Origin: Crocodylus rhombifer
Lineage: Eukaryota; Chordata; Crocodylia; Crocodylidae
Length of the DNA: 64,000 nt
NCBI GenBank assembly: GCA_038503035.1
Contig: JAVSML010024626.1
Coordinates: 186,001-250,000 of the forward strand
Reading direction: 5' to 3'
Under the pieces are notes generated by a model, which saw only the letters and a list, made by a program, of their open reading frames with translations, did no database searches and was not told the origin of the DNA. Position numbers and translations under genes: made by a program. Shown piece by piece: positions 33,981-47,400 of this stretch. How positions within the stretch are numbered: the first letter of the stretch is position 1; every line of letters starts with the position of its first letter.

Positions 33981-34240
33981 ACCTGATCTACAAACACCTG
34001 ACTTGCTTTAAACCATGGGATCGTAGATCAGGTCTGGCTTCTGCACGTGTCTGCTGGTGCCGGAAGCCACACCAGCAATCCAATCCAAGTAAGTCGGAGT
34101 AGGGCTAGTGTGAAGCAGCAAGTATTCACTTCAGATTTAGATTTTTTGACTGATCTAATCTCCCCAGACATCTGCACGAATCAGCACTTAGATCAAATCT
34201 AACCCTAGTTACGTCGAAGTATAATGTCTGCACTTACCCT
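33981..34240. repeat. Inverted-repeat DNA element candidate
   Basis: ACCTGATCTAC (33981-33991) is inverted exactly at 34023-34033. GATCTAATC and GATTTAGA words follow to about 34210. This looks like the remains of a MITE, but the ends cannot be placed. Confidence 0.4.
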
Positions 34241-34579
34241 TTGTGCCAATCCTGATTTAATGTTCAAATATATACTTTTTCATTGCAATGGCCTTTTGAT
34301 ACATATCTGTGTACACATATATGTACACACACAAAAAGTCTGTCTAGTTCACTACCTTATCTTAAAAAAAAGACATGGAAATAAAGGGCCTAGCTAGTAT
34401 TTCCCCTGAAATACTTCCTCAGATGTACATCAAGTGTCACTGACATCATGTGCAGCACATCACGTTTTCAAGATAAAAAAAAAAATTAGTCTCAAATCAT
34501 TATTAAACTATACGTAGGCACCAAAAGCTACAGTGGTTAATGTAAGACTATGTAATAAACAACCTGACATGTTGAAATT

Positions 34580-36468
34580 CATAGACTGTAGAGTTAGAAG
34601 GGACCCTGAAGGATCATTGTGTCCGACCTCCTGCCCCAGGTAGGAAAGGGACCGAGGTCAGATGACCCCAGTCAGGCGCCTATCTGGCCGCTTCCTGAAG
34701 ACCTCCAAGTTAGGTGATAGTACCACCTCTCTTGGCAGCCTGTTCCAGATTCTGGCCACCTTTACTGTGAAAAATTTCTTCCCAATGTCTAACCTGAATC
34801 TACTCTCCACTAGTTTGTACCCATTATTCCTAGTTATTCCAAGGGGTGCCCTGGTAAATAGCGCATCTCCAACTCTCTGTTGTCCTCCCTTGATAAACTT
34901 GATGTCCCCTCAGACATCTCTCGTGAAAACTGAAGAGATCCAGATCTCTCAACCTCCCTTCATACGGTTTTGTACAGAAGCCACTACTTGTACAAGTGGC
35001 CCTCCTCTGGACCCTCTCCAGATTCCTCTTGAAGTGTGGTGCCCAGACCTGGATACACTACTCCAACTGCAGCCTGACTAGTGCCGCATAGAGGGGGAGC
35101 ATCACCTCCCTCAATCTGTTGGTCATGCATATGCTAATACACAATAAGGTGCGATTGGCTTTGTTGATGGCTTTGTTACACTGCCGGCTCATGTTCATCT
35201 TGGAGTCAACTATGACTCCAAGATCCCTTTCAGCTGGTGTGACGTGTGACGAACCCATGCTGATTACCTTTCAGCATTATTTCCCCTGCTGGGCCTTCAC
35301 AAATGCACACTTTAATGATTTTTTCCAGTGTTTTCCCAAGGACAGAGGTAAGACTGACTGGCCCAAGGTTACCCGGCTCATCCGTTCTCCCCTTCTTAAA
35401 AATGGGCACAATGCTGGCCCTTTTCCAATCCCCAGGGACCTGGCCAGAGCACCATGAGTACTCAAACAGCCATGCCAGCGGCTCAGCTATGACACTGGCC
35501 AATTCCTTCAGAACCTATGGATGGAGGTCATCCAGGCCTACTGACTTGTACCCATCCAGCCCCTCCAAGTGCTCCTTAACTACATCAGCACTAACCACTG
35601 GCAGTCTAGTGCCTCCCAGACATCTATCTATGTTCAAATTAGGAAAACTGTCTTGGCCACTACACTTAGGAATACTGAAGCGAAGAACTCATTGAAGAGC
35701 TCTACCTTTTTCCCTATGTCGGCCACCAACTGTCCTGATTTGTCCTGAAGGGGCCCTGTGTTACTCTGCGCCTTTCTTTTGCTCACTGTGTATCTGTAGA
35801 GGGACTCTTTATTGTCCTTGATTGTTGTAGCCAGCCTAGGCTCCAGCCCTGCCTTGGCCTGTCTGAGTCCCTGCAATAGCATGCCAGGGAGGTATATTCC
35901 TCCTTGGTGGCTGCCCCCCCACATCCACCGCCTATAAATCTCTTTCTTTGCTCTTGGTCTTTTCTAGAGTTCCCTGTTCAACTGGGGGGGGGGGGGGCTT
36001 TTTAGATCCCCTGCCCCCTTTCCAGAGTAATGGAATAGTCTCCTTTTGTGCCTCAAGGATCACTCCCTTGAGAAACTGCCAACCCGCCTGGACCCCCATA
36101 TGCTCGATACGCTCGAGTTCAGCCACTTCGCTAACTAGTTTCTAAATTCCTTCTGAAGTCTAACACTGTAGCCTTGCTGGTTATTTTTCCCACCCTTCAT
36201 TGGATTGTAAATTCAACCAAATGATGGTCACTATCTCCCAGGTTACCCATGAGATCATCCCCTGTTGCTAAGTCCAAGGCCATTACCCCTGGTGTGACTG
36301 GACACTGCCTGGGTTAGGTGGAGGTCCTGCAGGCAGTTTAAGAACCTATGTTTGCAGTTTGTTTTGGCCGTCTGCTCCTCCTAGCAGATGTCTGGGAAAA
36401 TGTAGGTCCCCCCATGACCACCACCTCTCTCACCTGAATGGCCTCTGACAGCTGCCTGATGAATACCA
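34580..36468 (-). mobile_element. CR1 LINE with RT core deleted
   Basis: The minus-strand copy starts in the endonuclease (VVVMGDLHFPDICWEEQTA-like codons near 36400) and continues through the linker and the RT N-terminal part (WKRASIVPIFKKGR, PVSLTSVLGKTLEKI, GNQHGFV). At about 35240 it jumps straight to ERDLGVIVDSKMNMSRQC. RT motifs A, B and C (about 180 codons) are missing. The 3' UTR ends near 34580. A run of 14 G (35984-35997) gives a proline run in the linker. It is heavily mutated and inactive. Confidence 0.9.
35984..35997. repeat. G14 homopolymer
   Basis: Fourteen guanines interrupt the CR1 linker region (minus-strand proline codons). Relatives read KPPWLTK here, so the run is an expansion. 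Confidence 0.95.
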
Positions 36469-37849
36469 GTTCTAATATTAAAATATTTTAATAGCATATT
36501 TCTCCTTACTTAAATTGTGTTTGGGTGGTAAAGAGTTAGGATGAATTGAATTGAATCATGATTTTAAAAAAATCAGAAGCAGAAAACCTATATATAAAAA
36601 TATTGATTAAACTTTTGTGTTTGGTTGTACCTTCTATTTTTCAAAATAAAGTTTGATTCCCTTTGGTTAGTAACCATTAAAACATACCAATTTGCAACTA
36701 AATATAGTGTTTCTATGGGATTTGGTGCTCCTAAGTACTATATTTAAGCAAAGAAGTACATACATTTATTTTGATTATTAATTTTTAACGGGTTTAAAAA
36801 TAGTGAATGTTTCTTATCTACTTGATGATTACATTTTTAATAATGCTTTGTCTTAAATTGTACTCGGAAAGAAATCTTAGCTTGCAAATAGCTTTTCAAG
36901 ATTTTTTTTATTATTATTAGTTAGAACTGAACTACCTTAAAATGTACTGGTTCAAATGAACCAGCTGTTAAAACTGATATAGTTTAATAAATTAAAGTGA
37001 ACGGAAAAAAGAAAACTCTGCAATTACAGAAGAAATTAATGCTGTCAAATAGCCTATTTGCTGGTTTAGCAATTCCAAGTATGCTTTCAGGCTCTTAGCT
37101 GGTAACTTTTACCAGTTCAGTGATTTCTTTTCTTTAAAACTTTGACAGTAAATATGTGCTGATTGAATATTATTCTATTATACTTAATTACATTAATTGT
37201 ATGAATAATACTACATATACGCCTTAATGCATGTTTTCATAATTCCATATTACACAGGTTTATTTTATTTAAAAGAAAATATTCAGTTTAAAGATGGTTT
37301 TCAATTATTTATTTTATACATAATGGAAATGGATAAAAATTATTTAACAATTGAAATCACTCAGATTATGTTAAAAAACAAATCAATGCCTGTATAACTA
37401 ACAGCTAGAGGCTTAAGCTAGTAAAGAAACTGACCCCTCATATTTATATAATCTTCAAGAGATCAGAATAATAATTTAGTTTTTAAGCTCTTAGTTGCCC
37501 TTCATTTACAACCACTTCCCTAGATATAACATCTATCTTTTAGATGTCAAAGTAATAAGGCCCCTGCTGCATTTCTAAGTGTCATAGTGCGGGGTCCCTA
37601 AGGATGGCCATGATGCCCCTAGGGCTCTATGACCATGTCAATTCTGCCCTGCGGGTGCCTTTTTCTCCCCTGCCACGTCTTGTTGGTTTAAATATGTGAC
37701 AACTGTAGGTGTTGTAGGGCTTGCTGCCACTGCCCTGAGCTCATTTCCCTACAGGCGGTGGCAGGGTGGACCTCGGCTTTGGACCACCTGGTCTGCCAGA
37801 AAGCTGGTCTTATGTTTCTCACCTGCCATGACTTTGATTATATTATACC

Positions 37850-40705
37850 AGGGGAATTAGGTGTATTATCTACAAATGCCAGAAGCATGGGAACCAAGCA
37901 GGAGGATCCAGAGCTCTTGCTAGCAAGCAACAACTTTGACCTAGTGGAACTAACTGAAACCTGGTGGGACTCTTCTCATGACTGGGTGGTGGGACTAGAG
38001 GGCTATAGGTTGTATAGGAGAGAGAGAGTAGGGAAAAAAGGTGAGGGAGTTGCTTTCTATGTCAAAAAAACAGTACACATCTTCCCTAATCAAATTAGGG
38101 TCAGAGGGTGGTCAAGCAGAGACTCTGTGGGTTAGGATCCAAAGACCTTGGGGTGAAAGGGATCTGGGGGGGGGGGGGGGGGGGGTGTACTACAGGCCGC
38201 CACACCAGGACGATGAACTAGACCAGGAATTTTCCAAGCAGCTTGAAGAGGAAGTGAGGTCTAGAGATATGCTATTCATGGGGGACCTTAACTACCGAGA
38301 CATAAGCTGGGAGGAGCAGTCAGCTAGATCTAACCACTCTCACAGGTTCTTAACCTGTATTCAAGACCTCCACCTAACACAGGAGGTAAGGTGTCCCACC
38401 AGGTGCAACGCCTTGCTCGACTTGGTGTTGGCCACAGGGGATGACCTGCAGATTCAAGGCAACTTTGGGGACAGTGATCACCAAATGATTAAATCCACTA
38501 TCCAGCAGAGGGCAGGCATTATACCCATCAGGGCAGGGGTGCTGAACTTTAAAAAAGCTGACTTTAATAGACTCAGGGGACTGGTTAGCATGGTGCGAGG
38601 AGCTAAGAACTCATATGTGTTGGGGGTCCAGGATGGGTGGACATTCCTCAAGGAAACCATTCTTTGGGCTCAGAGTGAGTCAATCCCATGGCAGAGGAAA
38701 GGGGGCAAGGTGGCCAGGAAGCCCCTTTGGCTAACCAGGGGCATCCAAGATATCTTAAGGGCAAAAAAAGAGGCATACAGGAAGTGGAAGCAGGGGGTAG
38801 CTAACAAAGAGGAGTTATTCTTCTTTGGCCTGCACCTGCAAGGAGTTGGTCAGGAAGGCCAAGGCAACTCTAGAACTCGGGCCACCATAAGGGATTAAGG
38901 ACAATAAAAAGTCCTTCTTTAGGTATGTTGGGAGCAAAAAGAGGGTGCGGGGTAGCATAGGACCCATACAGGATGGGCAGGGGGACTTAGTGATGGATAG
39001 CAGGGACAAGGTAGAACTCTTCAATGAGTTTTTTGCCCCTGTCGTCTTAAATTGAAATCTAGACAGACCCTCATTATGCATCATGGACACCAACAAAGGG
39101 AACATCAGCTGACCAACGGTTAGTACTGACACAGCAAAAAGGCACTTGGAGGGACTGGACATATTCAAAATCACCAGGGCCAGAGGGGCTCCACCCAATG
39201 GGTAATGAAGGAATTAGCGGAGATCATTGCTGATCTACTGGCAAGGATATATGAGTGCTCAGGGTGCTCGGGTCAGGTTCCTGAGGATTGAAAGAGGGTT
39301 CACATAGTCCCAATCTTTAAGAAGGGGAGGAAGGAGGACCTGGGGAACTACAGACCAGTCAGCCTTGCTTCTATCCCTAGGAAAAGCCTAGAAAAAATTA
39401 TCAAGGAGCACATCTGTGGGAGCCCGCTGGCTAATATGATATGTAGAGGTAACCACCAACATGGGTTTTTAGCATGCAGGTCCTGCCTGACTAACCTAGT
39501 TTCCTTTTATGACAAGGCCACCAATGCATGAGTTTAGATGCAGGAATTGAGGTTGATGTTATCTATCTGGACTTCAAGAAGGCCTTTGACAAGGTATCCC
39601 ATACCATCCTTATAAATAAACTGAGGGGATTTGTCTTGGATATTACACTGTAGACTGGGTAGCAAATTGGCTCAAGGGTCACACTCAGGGGGGTGGTAGT
39701 AGAAGGGTCAGTGTCAGCCTGGAAAGATGTGGGCAGTGGAGTCCCTCAGGGTTCAGTTCTGGGGCCAATGCAATTCAACATCTTCAGTGATCTGGATGAG
39801 GGGGTGGGAAGCACCCTGTCCAAATTCGCAGACGACACAAAATTATGGGGTGCAGCTAACACCCTGGAGAGGAGGAACTAGATCCAGGCCAACCTAGACA
39901 GGCTGTGGTAGTGGGCAGAGAGCAGCAGGATGCAATTCAATAAGGACAAGTGCAAGCTGCTGCATCTAGGGAGGAAGAACTGCCATCATACCTACAGGCT
40001 GGGGGGGGGCAGAAAAAGATCTTGGAATCACTGTTGACTCCAGGATGAACATGAGTCGCCAATATGATGAAGCAGTTGGCAGAGCTAATCACACCTTGTC
40101 ATGCATCTGTAGGTGCTTCACAAACAGGCCCAGGGAAGTGATTCTCCCCCTCTATGCAGCACTGGTCAGACTCCAGCTGGAATACCATGTCCAGTTCTGG
40201 ACGCCACAGTCCAAGCAGGATGCAGACTACCTGGAGAGGGTCCAAAAAAGGGCCACTCACCTGATTAGAGGCCTGCAGGGAAGGCCCTATGAGGAAAGGC
40301 TAAGGGACCTTAACCTTGTCAGCCTCTCCAAAAGAAGACTGAGAGGGGACCTTGCGGTGGCATACAAATTTATAAGGGGAGAGCAACATGAAGTAGACGA
40401 CGATCTGTTCACCAAGGCACCCCTTGGAATGACAAGGAACAATGGCCATAATCTATTAGAGAGAAGGTTTAGGCTGGACATTCGAAGAAAGTTCTTCACT
40501 GTTAGGATTGCCAGAATCTAGAATGGGCTCCCCAGGGAGGTGGTGCTCACCCTGTCCTTGGGGGTCTTCAAGAGGAGACTGGACAGGCACCTGGCTAGGA
40601 TCACATGACTCCAGGGTCGGTGACTCTTTTCTTGCCTGCCAAGGGCAGAAGGACGGTCTAAATAGCCCACTGAGGTCCCTTCCGACTCTATGAATCTATA
40701 CTGCT
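37850..40705 (+). mobile_element. CR1 LINE, 2.85 kb, endonuclease to 3' end
   Basis: This is the most complete CR1 in the window. Endonuclease codons: LGVLSTNARSMGTKQEDPEL, LTETWWDSSHDW, GVAFYVKK, VYYRPPHQDDELDQEF, LFMGDLNYRDISWEEQ, and SDHQ at about 38471. RT motif A is VIYLDFKKAFDKVSHTIL (about 39560), motif [17 protein letters not shown] (about 39733) and motif [11 protein letters not shown] (about 39820). The C-terminal FWTPQSKQDADYLERVQKRA and the 3' tail CCGACTCTATGAATCTATAC follow. A G20 run and several frameshifts and stops (for example 38134, 38898, 39053) inactivate it. Confidence 0.93.
38166..38185. repeat. G20 homopolymer inside CR1 endonuclease
   Basis: Twenty guanines replace the short Gly-containing stretch before VYYRPP in the endonuclease. 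It could form a G-quadruplex, and such runs are often miscalled in sequencing. Confidence 0.95.
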
Positions 40706-42480
40706 AGGAGGCACTGCCCAAGGTGATCCTACCAGGTCTCAATCCCTGTTTTCTTCTGTGGGGCTCCAAACCCCCGCTTTACCCCACCCTAACCTCCCCA
40801 GATGGTACTCGTGGTTCTCTGCAGCCAGATCTTAATGCTGCCTGTTGGTCTACTGTTCTGCTCTCAGCCACCAGGGTGACCGTCAGCTTTAGTTAGGCAG
40901 ACACCCTTCCAGGGCCTGGCTTTGGGCTGTACTCAAATATCCAAAAGAAAGCAAAGCCAGACTGCTCTCAGCCTCTTTGTCAGACTCAGTCCGTGTCCCC
41001 TTCACCTGGGGTCAGGCTCTCATGTCCAAATCACAACAGAAGGGAAAAAAAAGTTAATCAAGTCACTGCTCTGCACAGTCCTGCCTCGGCTTACTTGTGA
41101 GTGTTCACAGTCCCAATGGGATCTTTCCCACACGCAGCGAGGCTCTAACCTGAGAACAGCAATTCTTCTGGCCTCTCTCGCATATCCTCAGCTGTCACTC
41201 CACTACAGGGATTATCAGAGGCCCTGTGTGGGCAGACCTCCACCTGCCTATTTCTCTGGGTCACACCCGCAACTTTTCTCTGTGGCTCACAGGGAATCGA
41301 CCCCCTTCTGTCCCTCTCCAGGGCTGGAAATACCTCTGAGTAGCCTCCCTCCTCCAATCCAGAGTGAGATGCTGCTCCAGAAGTGTGGTGAGTGCTTCTC
41401 TTCCCTTTTGGTCTCCACCAGCAGCCCCGCCAGCCAGCCACGCTGTAAGTGTTGCTTGCTTTCACTTTCCCTGTCTGTTGCTGCCAGCTGCTTTTCTTCT
41501 CCTGACCTCCCCTGCTCAGCGTGTAAGACACCTTGGGTCTTTTGTTTACTCTCTCTCACTCCTTCACAATAAATAATAAATAGGGAGGCTACCCACAAGA
41601 TTGTGTACGGTCATGGTCCTGTTAGATCCCCTAGATCCTGCAGGTTCTTGAAACCCCTTGCCGGGTCCCATTCCAAGACCTCATAGGACATGTTAAGTCT
41701 TATGGGCTAGACGTGTGGTTCCAAAACCTCCCCTTCATCATGCCTCATGCCTCGCAGGTGGTATATAAATATTGTCTCCCAGATAAGGCCTCCTGTGGTC
41801 ACTGGGCTCTGTGGCCCCCGTCACTGTGCTTCTCTGGCACTGGGCCCTGTGGCCTTTGACACTGCACCCTCTCTGGTGCTGGGCCCTTTGCAGCCCTGTA
41901 GCCCCACCATCTCTGATGCTGAAGCTCTACACAACAGTGCATCCCAATGAGGCTGCCTCCTCCTCTCCTATTAGCCTCTCCTGGTCCACTGATACAAATG
42001 ACATCATAAACACAAGCCCCTGGGCTACAACATAATAACAACAAGGGAGGCCACACTCTTCCCCTTTAAGAAAGCAAGCTTCTCTCTTAGTATTGTATGC
42101 CTCTTAGCCCCAGGTACCTTATGAGCTCCTGGAGCCCTATTAATTTTGCAGACAGCAGATCAAGTAACCAAACATCCCCGAGGCAGCTCTTTTGCACAGA
42201 AGTTATTCTTCCTGGTGAGTGCCAGAAAACTAACTCCTGCCAGCCCTAGCCCTGGGATTTATGTGCGCCCAGGGCCGGTCAGCTGACCAGGTGCAGGTGC
42301 CAGCTAATTCCCTAATTAGACTGCTGCCCAGGCAACCTGCAGCTGTGGAGCTCTGCCCCACTCACGGGGCTCTCAAGATAGGCCGCTTCTGCTCTCAAAG
42401 GAGCAGGCTCACCTTAGTGCCCTGTGACTAATGTATTGCTTCAATTCAGGGGTTGTACTTAAGAAGACCCTAGCAGGTAT
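40706..42480. other. GC-rich non-coding block after the CR1
   Basis: Pyrimidine-rich on the plus strand, with overlapping frames on both strands of up to 216 codons. No domain is recognisable and codon composition follows base composition. It is treated as the continuation of the element split by the CR1. Confidence 0.45.
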
Positions 42481-43756
42481 GCATAGGTAAGCGGGGATGG
42501 AGTGCCACTATTCACCATCTCATGCTGCTGCACAGGCCCTGTCCATCCAGCCAGACACAGGGAGTGAGGGAAGTCTGCAAGGAGTGGCTACTGCTGCTCC
42601 ACATTTAGCAGAGTCCCTCCCTCCCCCCCACATCTGGCCACATGCCACCCCCCGCATCCAATCAGTGGGGATACGCTGCTCCACATCTGGATACTGGGGG
42701 TACCCTGATCCAAAAAGGATGAAAACACCTGCTTCAAAGTATATTGAAAACCAGTCATCAGAGCCTAACCGTCTCTCTCAGTTACTCATGGAACAAAGCT
42801 AGAGAAAATACCTTATCAAATCAAGTGAAAAAAATGCTAATGTCACTATCTACATAAATAAGAGCTGAAGACAGCACTTGAAGTAAACAAAGCAATGTTA
42901 AATTTTCAAGATTATTCAGCTCAGTTAAATGGCTCTCACAAAAATTGAGGATACCAAAAACCTCTGGAAAAGACATCATTTTGCAGTAGTTAAAGCTTCA
43001 GAGAAAAATTAAGCCAACTGATCTCTGAACATGGCCCTCAGGCTAAAACTAAGACCCAATCATTACTGGCACTCCTTTGTTCTTCCCTGCCACAGCTTGA
43101 AGGGAAATGCAGAAATTCTGACATTTCAAAAGAAGCCGGAAAGACAGCAGTCCCACTGGACACATTAAGTTTGCCTCTCAAGCTTTGTGGATTTGTACTA
43201 CACTGTAAGCTAAGTAACAGTACATTTGAACCCTGTGACAATCCAGGCCTTCTAAAAAAATTAAAAATTAAATTCTCCCTGCTGTTTCTGCCTCCCTCCT
43301 TGCAAATTTGTTATAGTAAGTGAAACATGGAGTACCATTTTGAATATAATAGGGGGAAACAACATTAACTAAAAAACCCACCTTGCTATAAATTCAGCTT
43401 CATCTTTGAGAGATTTTTTATAATAGATTCACATTTTCCCATTTTAAAGGCTCATCAAAAAAAATTAAGATTTTCCAACTAGGTGTAGCATCCATTAATT
43501 GAGGATAGATAACAAATACTGCATAAAGTTTCTAAGTCAAAGCATATGAGGAACTAAGATAACCATTGAAAGAGACAGCCATATACAAAAATGATAAAAC
43601 TTAAAATGGAAATACCTTAATGGTCTTTAATGAAATAAAGAACCCTGTCTGTCCTCATCATCCTGCCAATCTTAAAACACCTGGTTTAATTCAGTTTTTC
43701 GTAGGTAACAGTGGTCTTTTTATCATTGTGTGAGTTTATATCATGAGCCTCTATTA

Positions 43757-43931
43757 CAGGGGTGAGCAAAATGCAGCCTGTGGGCTGGACGTGATTCTAT
43801 CCCGTTCACGGGGCCCCTAAAAATTGTTAAAAATTAACTTTAATCTGCCCTGAGCTGCCTGTCATGCGGCCATCGATGGCTTGCTGAAACTCAGTAAGCG
43901 GCCCTCTGCCCAAAATAATTGCCTGCCCCTG
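43757..43931. mobile_element. hAT-type MITE (175 bp) with perfect target duplication
   Basis: It starts CAGGGGTGAGCAAAATGCAG and ends AATTGCCTGCCCCTG. It is flanked by exact 8-bp direct repeats ctctatta (43749-43756 and 43932-43939). It is the same family as 1718-1905 but in opposite orientation: GGCAGGCAATTATTTTGG of that element appears here inverted at the right end. Confidence 0.92.
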
Positions 43932-46900
43932 CTCTATTATGACATAAGTATTTCATAGATCTCACCTCAAGTCTCTCTCTGTTCCTTAAGCCTATTTCTA
44001 TTTCTTCCTGATTTTCTACTCCATTACTATTAGAATAATATCAGCTACTACATAATTCAAATTTAATAGCATTTTCTCCAACACAATTCTCTTTCCAAAG
44101 CTATTCTAGTATCACCAGAGCTGGTCATTTCCAGTCTACTCACAACACTTGCAACAACTCAGATAGAGTTTTCCATCTAGTTTCCACTACCCACAGCAGA
44201 AATATTTTTTAATGAACATCTTTCACACAGAACATTTCAAATCCTGTAATCCAAATTCTTCATTATTAAATATAATAAAACTAAAAATCAAAGTGCATAT
44301 AGTTAATACAGACACTTTGGTTCAATAGAACTGGAAGAAGCCATAGAGGTAGCAGGATGCTGATACAACATTCCATTATATAAAATGGAAGGTAGAGTTG
44401 AGTCTCATTTACTTATTTGGATAATTCAGAGAGTAAAAAGGTAAACATACTGATTCGTTATTTTATACAGAAAAAATATGGATGAAACAATAATTTCCAA
44501 GTTTGCTTTGGACACCTGTCCTAAAATAAATCCACACAACTTTTATTAATACATGGGTCATTTTTCCTTTTGGTCTGAAGACAAAAAGGGAACTGCCAAA
44601 CCTGCTAGTCCAAAAGCTCTTGCACAAGGCAGCAGAACTTGTAAGAAATGGAGCAGATGTTCTTCCTGGTTAATTTGTTATGCTCTTTCTAGTTCTTTGG
44701 TATTGCTAAAGACACTTGCAATACTGACTATACTTCATAGGCATTTTGTGGAAATTTCTAAATATCACCTTGCACCTAGTCTCATTCCTCCTTTTTAGGG
44801 CCCCAGATAAAATAGCGAGAGCACAACAAAAACTGGTGAAGTTCTGCTGTATGTACTAAAGAGGTACGGCAGGATGATGGAAATCCATGCAGGAGACCTC
44901 AACATCCATGCACCCCAAAGATCAGTCTTGTGGGAGCTATAGGGGATACAACAACCAAAGGAATCAATTGCTACACAGAACCATGACTACACAAATCCAC
45001 TGGCCAACATGCCTTGCCTTTACTGCTGAAAAAGAAAGTTAAAATATAATCAGCTGCTCAGAGTGGTCCTCCTTTCTATCTTTCAACACAGAAGCATGAA
45101 AACTCCTTTCCCTTAGCCTCCACAAAATGATCTACAACACAGAGCAAAGTTACTTGGGCTGTAAACGAGGTCAGATGTTCTCTCTGTCTTCAGAAATTGA
45201 AAGAAACTGTAAATCGTGGCACAACTCCAGTCAAATACTTTTTGTGTAGATTTTTAAATAGGTAGACTTTACAGCTGAAGATTTCATCTAGGTAGTTCCA
45301 GATAAACTACCACCCATGGAAAGAGGCAAAAAGCAAAAGCATTTTAACTGCATCTCTTCAATGTGCTAGAGACCCTTGTAGGCTCCAGTACTGCAGGCAT
45401 TTAACTTTAGGCACTTGAGAAATTCCTTTCAAGTCACTCTGACTACACACACATTTAAAAGTTAGGCACCATTGTAAGGTTTGCAGGATCAGGGCTTTAT
45501 TTTGAATTAAGACTGGGTGAATCAATTAGTAAAAATGTCAAACACTATGAATGCTTGAGGAGATGTGGCAAGAGGCCAGTGGATTGTACCCAGTCTTCCA
45601 TCATTCAACTCCTCCTACAAACAGCTTCAAAGTAGGAGTGGGAATAGAGACACTTTCATGCTTGTATCCATAGAAATGATATATTTAGCAACAGCCAAAA
45701 CCAGATGCTGAGCTGTTTACTTATTTCACACTCAAAAAATATTTAGACAGTACTACAAACACTAATTTTTCCCAAGAAAAGTTTCTCAAGAACAAATTCA
45801 TGCTTCTCTTGGGAGTCCAAAAAGTCAAATGACTTAATTATTCCTTATGTTTCCCACTAACATTACAAATAAAAAGTACTGGACAGGTTGCTTATTTCCA
45901 TAAAGGCAACAGATCTTCTAGTTGCAGGTAACTGACAATTAGCGTGATTTTGTTGACCTATAACTCCTGGGTGCTGAACTATAGCTTTATACAAAAACTA
46001 TCGCAAAACTGATTAACCTTTCTAGGATATGTGCCTGATGTTTATGCTGGCAGTTGTACAAACACAGATCTTTCAATACATGGGGCAAAAGTTTTGAAAT
46101 CAACTCTTATTTTTCATGCTTTCACTTCTTTTTTCCTAAACCGCTTAGGCAACTATTCCTGACTCCACACAAAAGCTTAAGTCATCTAAGGACTGAAAAT
46201 TGGCTTTCATCAGAATCACTCTCTGTAGCCTCTTTTTTGTTGTGAGCATCAAAAGAGTGAGAGAACAGTGGTGTGGCCTTTTCTCATTCAAAATATAATA
46301 TTTAACATTTAATGTCCTTGGGTTTCTGGTCTGCAATTCAACAGCAATCCTCAGCCAGGACTTGGATCTATGTCCAAATCAGAATTGCTAGTTCCTGGGC
46401 ATATTCTTCAGTAAAAAGGGTGTCTTAAGACCCAGAAAGTGAAAGATAGTCCAAGTTCAAATAACAGCTTCTTGAACAGCATGGAGCACCACAGCCCATT
46501 GTCCGAGTACAGTAAAGCAGTCCCCTCTCCACAGAGGAGTGCGACTCCCATTCTGCTGTAATTTTAGCAAATGTGCAGATCAGTAAGGGGCAGAATAGAG
46601 AAGCTATCTTCACGTGGGGGATAAATCAACCAGACCAAGTACACACTGTAATTTTATGACAAATTCCTTAGCTTTGAAGAACAGGGAAAGTAAATACGAT
46701 ATATATGTTGCAAGGATCTCTGTTTTAGAGAAACAGGCATAAAAAGAAAGTAGAACGTGTCTGAGGTAAGAGAGATGGTCTTCTTTAGAGCTGCAAGCAG
46801 CTAATGAGCTTTAAAATGAAATATTTATGAACGTGGCTCCTTGATTTATAATCACACAGTTTATATTTATATTTTCTATTTCGGGTGGAAGTGACAACCT

Positions 46901-47400
46901 GGTGGTAATAAAAAGAACTTTAGGTGGGTTATTATCTTTAGAAAGAATCAAGTTTCCTATTCCTTGTTTTTGACACATAGTACTGCCCTTGTGTACAGCT
47001 AATGTAGAAGTCAAATAAAAAAACCCAACAGAACAACTAAAAAGTTGATGACAGTGTTACTGATATTAATAATAATACAACTACGTGTGAACATGCAGAT
47101 CACTATTGAGAACTATACTTCATTTCTCTTTTTGGACGTGGAATGTTACTGTTGGCATGGAGATCAACATAGCAAATGAAACAGATGCTTCACCTCCAAT
47201 TTGAATATGGAACATATTAGCCAAGTTAGCTTGATTCAACATATCTTGACAACACATTTGCATTCAGGATCAACCAAACAACAGAAGTTGACAACAAGAA
47301 GCTCAGGCTCAGACTAATTAATACAAGGTCATCTCTCAACAAAACCATGAAGCCATCCAAAAGAAATGAAATTTAAAAAAAGGGCATGATACAAAATAGG

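Larger units (their letters stand above)
37580..42427 (-). mobile_element. Candidate LTR or terminal-repeat element interrupted by a CR1
   Basis: Read on the minus strand, the segment begins TCACAGGGCACTAAGG (42427 downward). The far end, read inward from 37580 on the plus strand, is TGTCATAGTGCGGGGTCCCTAAGG-like, so the minus-strand copy ends CTATGACA. Short similar flanks (ctaag at 37575, ctaat at 42428) could be a 4-5 bp target duplication. Excluding the CR1, about 2 kb remains (37580-37850 and 40705-42427), GC-rich, with a CATAAATCCC TATA-like word near 42255 and no recognisable protein. The boundaries and type are inferred. Confidence 0.35.

Noticed and set aside
40922..41572. 216-codon open frame on the plus strand (and a 128-codon frame on the minus strand)
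   Set aside because: Composition-driven (Ser, Pro, Leu-rich on one strand, Gly, Glu-rich on the other), with overlapping frames on both strands, no domain and no splice context.
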